A stretch of DNA of 33,146 nucleotides from an uncultured Bacillus sp. (lineage in GTDB: Bacteria > Bacillota > Bacilli > Bacillales_B > DSM-18226). The stretch is taken from NCBI RefSeq assembly GCF_946478885.1, contig NZ_CAMLDX010000033.1:1-33146 (forward strand). The letters are read 5' to 3'. Under the pieces are notes generated by a model. That model searched no databases. It saw nothing but the letters and a program-made list of their open reading frames with translations, and had not been told where the DNA came from. Made by a program: the position numbers and the translations under genes. Below, one piece after another: positions 27,712 through 33,146 of this stretch (its first letter is position 1; each line of letters begins with the position of its first letter).

Positions 27712-28204
27712 TTCATAGGACAGATGCGGTTCGGCCGGGCTGTATATTGCCTCTTGCCGACCGCTTTCATTCCCTTTTGTCTCTTTGAGTATTCCAACTA
27801 TTTTTTGAAGTGATACAATAAAGTAGTGAAAATGTATTCGAGCCGTTACATGGAGCTTCTTTTTTTGTGTAAAATTAAAGAAGGAATAAGAGTGGAAAGA
27901 TTTAAGGAGTATGGATAGCAGATGTAAGGGTTTATGGACTTTGGTGTATGCTGCCATGTGTCGGGCCTTCTATTGAATGGACGTGTGCACCAAAGTCTTT
28001 CCGGGATCACCGATCATCTGTTTTAACACGCTATTCTATAGATTAGCATTTGAAAAAAGTACAAGCATTATTCATCATTTCTTATTATTTTCCGTGCAAA
28101 ATGAGCTCATTTTTGGGGGCTCAGTACCGGTGGAAGACGATTTTACCGCTATGCGGTCAAGGTGCTGCATCCGGGTATCAAAAAGGCTTGGAAGGGAGTT
28201 TACA
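27712..28204. other. tal-murA spacer, 493 bp
   Basis: It holds a CTTCTTT/AAAGAAG pairing near 27860-27890, the inverted repeat at 27937-27997, and TGAGC/GCTCA near 28100-28123. The long open frame running into murA from 27977 shows no family sequence and is taken as non-coding. No convincing promoter is present. Confidence 0.4.
27937..27997. repeat. inverted repeat upstream of murA, related to the fbaA element
   Basis: Perfect 10-bp arms GACTTTGGTG (27937-27946) and CACCAAAGTC (27988-27997). The flanking inner bases (TATGC; GGACGTGTG) resemble TACGC and GAGACGTGTA of the element at 25748-25777, but about 28 extra nt separate the arms. Confidence 0.55.
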
Positions 28205-29497
28205 ATGGAAAAATTAATGATTGCAGGCGGTTATCCATTAAAAGGTACAGTTCGAATCAGCGGGGCAAAAAACAGTGCCGTGGCATTAATTCCTGCTACG
28301 ATACTAGCCGAGTCTCCTGTCACTATTGAAGGGTTGCCCGATATTTCTGATGTCCGGATTTTAAAAGGATTATTGGAAGAAGTTGGAGGAAAGGTTCAAT
28401 TTGCCAATAATGACATGACGGTAGACCCCTCTTCTATGATTTCCATGCCCTTGCCAAATGGAAAGGTCAAGATGCTGCGTGCTTCCTATTATTTGATGGG
28501 AGCAATGCTTGGCCGGTTTAAAAAGGCAGTCATAGGCTTGCCTGGCGGATGCCACCTTGGACCAAGACCGATCGATCAGCATATCAAAGGATTTGAGGCG
28601 CTTGGAGCCAGCGTCACTAATGAGCAGGGTGCGATTTATCTGCGTGCGGATGAATTGCGCGGTGCGCGGATTTACTTGGATGTGGTGAGTGTTGGTGCCA
28701 CGATAAATATCATGCTGGCAGCGGTCAAGGCAAAAGGGCGCACCATTATTGAAAATGCCGCTAAAGAACCGGAAATTATTGATGTGGCGACCCTTTTATC
28801 TAACATGGGAGCAAAGATCAAAGGGGCTGGCACCGATGTCATCCGGATTGACGGAGTGGACAATTTGCACGGCTGCCGCCACACGATTATCCCGGACAGA
28901 ATTGAAGCCGGTACATATATGATTCTCGGTGCAGCTGCCGGACAGGGCGTGCTAATTGATAATGTGATTCCCCAGCATCTCGAGTCGCTGATTGCCAAGC
29001 TGCGGGAAATGGGAGTAACGATTCAGGTAGGCGATGACCAAATCTTTGTCGGCTCCGCAGCAAGAGCATCATGGAAGGCCGTGGATATTAAAACACTGGT
29101 TTATCCGGGATTTCCGACTGATTTGCAGCAGCCATTTACTTCGCTGTTAACGAAGGCCGAGGGAACGAGCATGGTAACCGATACGATTTACGGTGCCCGT
29201 TTTAAGCATATTGATGAATTGCGACGAATGAATGCCAATATTAAAGTAGAAGGTCGTTCTGCGGTCATTCATGGACCAATGCAGCTGCAGGGGGCAAAAG
29301 TGAAGGCAAGCGATTTGCGTGCGGGTGCCGCCCTTGTCATCGCCGGCTTGATGGCAGAAGGGATAACGGAAGTGACAGGGCTAGAGCATATCGAACGGGG
29401 CTACAGCCACATAGTCGATAAGTTGAACGGCCTAGGGGCAACGATTTGGCGCGAAACCTTGACTAGAGAAGAAATGGATCAAATGAAAAACGCATAA
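28205..29497 (+). CDS. murA: UDP-N-acetylglucosamine 1-carboxyvinyltransferase (MurAB type)
   Basis: A 430-residue cytosolic enzyme for the first committed step of peptidoglycan synthesis, transferring enolpyruvate from PEP to UDP-GlcNAc. The active-site Cys116 is in [11 protein letters not shown] (the fosfomycin target), and Lys22-Asn23 are in GAKNSA. The chromosomal position after fba/tal identifies the second Bacillus paralogue (murAB, also called murZ); a murAA copy is expected elsewhere. The ATG at 28205 follows GAAGGGAG (28191-28198); upstream in-frame codons are ignored because the family starts at MEKLMIAGG. Confidence 0.96.
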   Translation: MEKLMIAGGYPLKGTVRISGAKNSAVALIPATILAESPVTIEGLPDISDVRILKGLLEEVGGKVQFANNDMTVDPSSMISMPLPNGKVKMLRASYYLMGAMLGRFKKAVIGLPGGCHLGPRPIDQHIKGFEALGASVTNEQGAIYLRADELRGARIYLDVVSVGATINIMLAAVKAKGRTIIENAAKEPEIIDVATLLSNMGAKIKGAGTDVIRIDGVDNLHGCRHTIIPDRIEAGTYMILGAAAGQGVLIDNVIPQHLESLIAKLREMGVTIQVGDDQIFVGSAARASWKAVDIKTLVYPGFPTDLQQPFTSLLTKAEGTSMVTDTIYGARFKHIDELRRMNANIKVEGRSAVIHGPMQLQGAKVKASDLRAGAALVIAGLMAEGITEVTGLEHIERGYSHIVDKLNGLGATIWRETLTREEMDQMKNA

Positions 29498-29681
29498 TGG
29501 ATTCGATGCAGGAAGGTAGCCAGCCTGTATGCTTGAATGGGTGAATGATTCGGACAGGAAAAGCCCGATATCACTGGTGTTGTCCGGAAACGAGAGTGAC
29601 TCGGACAGGGCCTGTCATAAATTACTCTGACATTGTTTGAACTGGAGTTATTTTTGAACGCAAATTTTGGAGGGAGAAACA

Positions 29682-30644
29682 ATGGAAAGAAGTTTATCAA
29701 TGGAATTAGTACGTGTGACAGAAGGGGCGGCTTTATCATCTGCTCGTTGGATGGGCCGCGGCAAGAAGGATGAAGCCGATGATGCTGCTACGACTGCGAT
29801 GCGCGACGTCTTTAATACGGTACCTATGCGCGGAACGGTTGTCATTGGCGAAGGGGAAATGGACGAAGCACCGATGCTTTATATCGGCGAAAAACTTGGC
29901 ACAGGTCATGGACCGCTTGTGGATGTAGCCGTAGACCCTGTAGAAGGAACGGAAACATTGGCTGCTGGTGGCTGGAATGCCCTAGCCGTATTGGCTATTG
30001 CTGATCATGGAAATCTTCTTCATGCACCGGATATGTATATGGATAAAATTGCTGTTGGACCAGAAGCTGTCGGTGCAATCGATATTAACGCATCTGTGAT
30101 TGACAACTTAAAGGCTGTTGCAAAAGCAAAGAATAAAGATATGGAGGATGTAGTGGTAACAATCTTGAACCGTGAGCGTCATCAGGATATTATTCACCAA
30201 ATCCGTGAAGCCGGTGCCAGAATTAAGTTAATCGAAAATGGCGATGTAGCAGGCGCCATCAACACAGCCTTCGGTCATACGGGTGTTGACCTGTTAATAG
30301 GCTCAGGAGGTGCGCCTGAAGGTGTGCTGGCTGCCGTTGCGTTAAAATGCCTGGGCGGCGAAATTCAGGGGAAATTGCTGCCACAAAATGATACCGAGCT
30401 TGAACGATGTATAAAAATGGGTTTGGATGTAAATAAAATTCTGTTGATGGAAGATCTGGTAAGAGGAGATGATGCCATTTTTGCTGCAACTGGCATCACA
30501 GACGGGGAGCTTCTCCGTGGAGTCAACTACACAGGGAAAAGCGCTACAACTCATTCCGTCGTTATGAGGGCCTTATCCGGAACTGTTCGTTTTATCGAAG
30601 GAACACACACCTTAAGCAAGAAGCCGCATTGGGTGATCAAATAA
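29682..30644 (+). CDS. glpX: class II fructose-1,6-bisphosphatase (GlpX)
   Basis: A 320-residue metal-dependent phosphatase of gluconeogenesis, GlpX family. The metal/phosphate motif [11 protein letters not shown] (DPVEGT at 85-90) and an upstream acidic pair in GEGEMDEAP are present, then [18 protein letters not shown]. The length matches B. subtilis YwjI. The ATG at 29682 follows GGAGGGAG. It lies between murA and rho in the B. subtilis order. A stable hairpin follows about 20 nt after the stop. Confidence 0.95.
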   Translation: MERSLSMELVRVTEGAALSSARWMGRGKKDEADDAATTAMRDVFNTVPMRGTVVIGEGEMDEAPMLYIGEKLGTGHGPLVDVAVDPVEGTETLAAGGWNALAVLAIADHGNLLHAPDMYMDKIAVGPEAVGAIDINASVIDNLKAVAKAKNKDMEDVVVTILNRERHQDIIHQIREAGARIKLIENGDVAGAINTAFGHTGVDLLIGSGGAPEGVLAAVALKCLGGEIQGKLLPQNDTELERCIKMGLDVNKILLMEDLVRGDDAIFAATGITDGELLRGVNYTGKSATTHSVVMRALSGTVRFIEGTHTLSKKPHWVIK

Positions 30645-30662
30645 GCACGGATTAAATTTTTG

Positions 30663-30729
30663 TTGAATGCTGAAAGCGGGCCGATTCATCCTCCTGAGCG
30701 GGAGGATCCATTCAGCCCGCAGCGTTCAA
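30663..30729 (+). terminator. long hairpin after glpX
   Basis: An outer arm TTGAATGCT (30663-30671) with AGCGTTCAA (30721-30729, one G-U), then GCGGGC (30676-30681) with GCCCGC (30715-30720), and an inner ATCCTCC/GGAGGAT (30688-30694 with 30701-30707). It is very stable but has no T-run, so it may be a 3'-end protecting structure or part of a processed RNA rather than a classical terminator. Confidence 0.45.
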
Positions 30730-30996
30730 TTGACTCAGAACAGGGCATAGAGAAATGCCCGGATGTGTATAATGGCGAAACTTTCATTTCACACTATAGA
30801 AAATCTGCAATCCATATCCTGAAGGAGGAAGCATCATCCTCAGCTTTAGAACATTTCAAAACTGCCTTTTACTCCCTTAAGAAAAAAACATATTGATTCA
30901 TTTTTACTTTAGAGTGTAAAATTGTAATGGTTTTCTTCTCTCTAACTGTAAGACTCAAATTAAGTAAAATTCTTCATTTTTTACGGCTGAGTAAAA

Positions 30997-31057
30997 GTAT
31001 CATGCTAAAGATTCCTTTGGATCTTTTTTTGCTTAAAGGAAACTAGCTGTATGATAC
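30997..31057 (+). promoter_or_regulatory. candidate attenuator in the rho leader
   Basis: A terminator hairpin AAAGATTCC/GGATCTTT (31007-31015 with 31019-31026, one bulged T) runs into a T-tract ending at 31030. TTCCTTT (31012-31018), which includes the loop, can instead pair perfectly with AAAGGAA (31035-31041), which would break the terminator. GTATCAT/ATGATAC (30997-31003 with 31051-31057) encloses both. Confidence 0.5.
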
Positions 31058-31176
31058 GGCAAAGCCTGCTTTTAAAAGAAGCCTCTAATTCTTCCCTTTT
31101 ACTTTCTTGCCTAAATTTCAACCTAAAGGTTCTGCTCGTGAAGGGATGATCGAAAATTCAAAAGAGTGGTGTAATC

Positions 31177-32442
31177 ATGGGATTAAATATTTCAAGTTTA
31201 GAAAATATGAAATTAAAGGAACTTTATGAGTTAGCACGCGAATATAAAGTTTCCTATTACAGTAAATTGACAAAAAAAGAATTAATTTTTGCTATTTTAA
31301 AGGCGCGTGCAGAGCAGGAAGGCTATTTCTTCATGGAAGGTGTGCTCGAAATTATCCAGTCAGAGGGCTTTGGCTTTTTGCGGCCGATCAACTATTCGCC
31401 GAGCTCTGAGGATATTTATATTTCCGCCTCGCAAATTCGCCGTTTTGATTTGCGGAACGGAGACAAAGTATCAGGAAAAGTTCGTCCTCCAAAAGAGAAT
31501 GAACGCTATTTCGGCCTCCTTCAGGTAGAAGCCGTTAATGGTGATGACCCGGAAACAGCCAAGGAACGTGTGCATTTTCCGGCTCTGACTCCATTATATC
31601 CAAACCGATTAATGAAGCTGGAAACAACTCCAAAAAATATTTCCACTAGAATTATGGATGTCGTTGCACCGGTCGGCTTCGGTCAGCGCGGATTAATTGT
31701 TGCTCCTCCAAAAGCCGGTAAAACAATGCTGATTAAGGAGATTGCCAACAGTGTGACAACGAATCATCCGGAAGCTGAACTGATTGTCTTGCTAATTGAT
31801 GAACGTCCGGAAGAGGTTACAGATATTGAACGTTCAGTTCATGGTGATGTGGTCAGTTCGACCTTTGATGAAGTGCCAGAAAACCATATTAAGGTGGCAG
31901 AACTGGTGCTGGAAAGAGCGATGCGCCTTGTGGAGCATAAGCGCGATGTTGTCATTTTGATGGATAGTATTACGCGTCTGGCTAGAGCCTACAATCTGGT
32001 AATTCCGCCAAGCGGACGTACGTTATCAGGGGGGATTGACCCTGCAGCATTCCATCGTCCAAAGCGATTTTTCGGGGCAGCCCGGAACATCGAGGAAGGT
32101 GGCAGCCTAACGATTCTGGCAACAGCGCTCGTTGATACGGGCTCACGGATGGACGATGTCATTTACGAGGAATTTAAAGGGACAGGCAATATGGAGCTGC
32201 ACTTGGATCGTTCTCTTGCAGAGAGGAGAATTTTTCCAGCCATCGATATCCGCCGTTCCGGAACACGGAAGGAAGAACTCCTCATTCCAAAGGATCAATT
32301 GGATCTATTATGGGCAATCCGCAAATCAATGTCCGATTCGCCAGATTTTGCCGAAAAATTCCTGCGTAAGCTGAAGCAGACGAGATCCAATGAGGATTTC
32401 TTTGCTAATTTGCGCGAAGAGATGAGGTCGAAGCGTTCTTAG
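31177..32442 (+). CDS. rho: transcription termination factor Rho
   Basis: A 421-residue hexameric RNA helicase that ends transcription at Rho-dependent sites. The N-terminal helical domain (about 5-45) is followed by the primary RNA-binding OB fold (about 50-120, [19 protein letters not shown]). The RecA-like ATPase core has Walker A APPKAGKT at 176-183 and Walker [11 protein letters not shown], and the Q/R loops follow ([20 protein letters not shown]). Nearly the entire core is identical to B. subtilis Rho as I recall it, with a slightly shorter C terminus. The ATG has a weak site (GAGTGGTG), fitting limited expression. B. subtilis rho is autoregulated through its leader; here the leader shows a possible intrinsic-terminator switch. 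Confidence 0.96.
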   Translation: MGLNISSLENMKLKELYELAREYKVSYYSKLTKKELIFAILKARAEQEGYFFMEGVLEIIQSEGFGFLRPINYSPSSEDIYISASQIRRFDLRNGDKVSGKVRPPKENERYFGLLQVEAVNGDDPETAKERVHFPALTPLYPNRLMKLETTPKNISTRIMDVVAPVGFGQRGLIVAPPKAGKTMLIKEIANSVTTNHPEAELIVLLIDERPEEVTDIERSVHGDVVSSTFDEVPENHIKVAELVLERAMRLVEHKRDVVILMDSITRLARAYNLVIPPSGRTLSGGIDPAAFHRPKRFFGAARNIEEGGSLTILATALVDTGSRMDDVIYEEFKGTGNMELHLDRSLAERRIFPAIDIRRSGTRKEELLIPKDQLDLLWAIRKSMSDSPDFAEKFLRKLKQTRSNEDFFANLREEMRSKRS

Positions 32443-32447
32443 TGAAC

Positions 32448-32471
32448 AGCCAGGACAGAAGCTGGTTTTTT
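32448..32471 (+). terminator. terminator after rho
   Basis: AGCCAG (32448-32453) pairs with CTGGTT (32462-32467, one G-U) with an 8-nt loop and a T-tract to 32471. The stem is short, so it is probably only partly efficient. The following 320 bp to rpmE hold no gene other than the rpmE promoter and leader. Confidence 0.6.
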
Positions 32472-32665
32472 ATGGGAATATAAGGGATGCAAGTCGATTC
32501 GGGAAAAGGGTCGGAAACGGGTATAACGAGATCAATAGTTTATCTGCTTAAGATGATCAGGGTATGGAATGGTAGTGTTTGGCAGCAAGGGCTATGGAAG
32601 TATGAACACAGCTTAGGGGCTGTCTGCTGAATCCAAAGGAAGGAACGGCGAGGATCATTTCCATA

Positions 32666-32694
32666 TTGCAATTGTAAATAGACCTTGCTATAAT
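32666..32694 (+). promoter_or_regulatory. rpmE promoter
   Basis: TTGCAA (32666-32671), a 17-nt spacer and TATAAT (32689-32694) with an extended -10 TGC directly upstream. The leader would be about 90 nt, with an ATGAT/ATCAT hairpin around 32729-32746. Confidence 0.75.
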
Positions 32695-32790
32695 ATGAGC
32701 AGTGTGTTTCGAGTAAGACTACATGTAAATGATTTTAGTGTATCATATAACTCTGTTTCGAAAGATTCAGGGCGGAAGGAGTTGACAGGA

Positions 32791-32991
32791 ATGAAAGCAG
32801 GAATTCATCCAAATTATAAAAAAGCAGTGGTGACATGTGCTTGTGGCAATACTTTTGAAACAGGCTCCGTGAAAGAAAATATTCGCGTTGAAACTTGTTC
32901 AGAATGCCACCCATTCTACACAGGACGTCAAAAATTCGCTGAAGCAGGCGGACGTGTTGATCGTTTCAATAAAAAATACGGTCTTAAATAA
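32791..32991 (+). CDS. rpmE: 50S ribosomal protein L31 (zinc-binding type)
   Basis: A 66-residue L31 of the C+ (zinc-ribbon) type: Cys16, Cys18, Cys36 and Cys39 are all present, which distinguishes it from the zinc-free paralogue YtiA/RpmE2 made under zinc starvation in B. subtilis. The ATG at 32791 is 9 nt after AAGGAG (32776-32781); an upstream in-frame extension from 32695 begins inside the promoter and is not translated. It is transcribed alone and ends at a strong terminator. Confidence 0.97.
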   Translation: MKAGIHPNYKKAVVTCACGNTFETGSVKENIRVETCSECHPFYTGRQKFAEAGGRVDRFNKKYGLK

Positions 32992-33009
32992 GCTGAACTT
33001 TAAGCGATC

Positions 33010-33041
33010 AAACAGGCAAGTATTTATCTTGCCTGTTTTTT
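33010..33041 (+). terminator. terminator after rpmE
   Basis: An 11-bp perfect stem AAACAGGCAAG/CTTGCCTGTTT with a 7-nt loop and a run of six T. The last 100 bases of the window hold only a TTTGGAAA/TTTCCAAA inverted repeat (33068-33075 with 33089-33096). Confidence 0.93.
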
Positions 33042-33146
33042 GATGGAAAAAATAGGAGACTATTCTGTTTGGAAATTTTTACTATGGTTTTCCAAAAACC
33101 TACAAATTATATACTGCAGCATCTAAAGCAGGATAACTCCTCTTGC

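Larger units (their letters stand above)
30645..31176. other. glpX-rho spacer with hairpins and the rho leader
   Basis: No gene is supported. A long hairpin lies at 30663-30729, a GGGCAT/ATGCCC hairpin at 30743-30760, a -10 like TATAAT at 30768-30773 without a -35, and the candidate rho attenuator at 30997-31057. Confidence 0.5.

Noticed and set aside
27977..28204. N-terminal extension of murA by 76 codons
   Set aside because: The family begins at MEKLMIAGG, which has a strong ribosome site; the extension overlaps an inverted repeat and has no similarity.
30660..30896. 78-codon plus-strand frame after glpX
   Set aside because: It starts inside the stable hairpin without a ribosome site, its composition is unlike a folded protein, and it resembles nothing I know.

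Overview
The window is a piece of chromosome from an endospore-forming member of the Bacillaceae (Bacillus/Neobacillus/Mesobacillus type). The evidence is gene order and protein sequence. The backbone follows, from memory, the Bacillus subtilis ywhB-ywhC-ywhD-pbpG / speB-ywiB-argS / clsB(ywjE)-fadF(ywjF)-acdA / rpoE-pyrG-spo0F-fbaA-ywjH-murAB-glpX(ywjI)-rho-rpmE segment. spo0F and pbpG point to sporulation. Strong Shine-Dalgarno sites and frequent GTG/TTG starts fit a low-to-mid GC Firmicute. There is no rRNA, tRNA, CRISPR array, prophage or intact insertion sequence that I can see.

Layout: (1) 1-4.3 kb: a divergent ywhB / ywhC-ywhD pair, then convergent pbpG sharing a bidirectional terminator. 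(2) 4.1-7.65 kb: speB (agmatinase) without its usual partner speE, then ywiB overlapping argS. (3) 8.0-9.8 kb: a lone membrane chemoreceptor ended by a head-to-head palindromic repeat. (4) 10.0-11.2 kb: clsB-type cardiolipin synthase on the minus strand. (5) 11.4-21.1 kb: a fatty/branched acyl-CoA degradation block: fadF (ETF:quinone oxidoreductase type), hbd, acdA, a TetR regulator and icmF (fused isobutyryl-CoA mutase), with a FadR-like operator in the fadF promoter. (6) 21.4-33.1 kb: housekeeping block: a small membrane ORF, rpoE, pyrG, spo0F, fbaA, tal, murA (murAB type), glpX, rho, rpmE.

How the genes work together: block 5 would feed electrons from acyl-CoA dehydrogenation (AcdA) through ETF to the membrane FadF and quinone, with Hbd acting later in beta-oxidation and IcmF interconverting isobutyryl- and n-butyryl-CoA, so that valine-derived or branched acyl-CoAs can enter the same route. 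In block 6, fbaA, tal and glpX are central carbon metabolism, pyrG supplies CTP, spo0F is the sporulation phosphorelay, and rpoE and rho act on transcription.

No clear undescribed multi-gene system is visible; all but one of the proteins belong to recognisable families. The less ordinary material is between the genes, which are widely spaced (ten gaps over 300 bp). It includes a family of 13-bp palindromes (GGTGTCAGGCACC and a compensatory variant), a second inverted-repeat family upstream of fbaA and murA, a textbook pyrG CTP-sensing attenuator, a candidate terminator/antiterminator switch in the rho leader, structured spacers in the acyl-CoA block, and losses relative to B. subtilis or thermophilic Bacillaceae (no speE, no thiolase after fadF, no ywjG).
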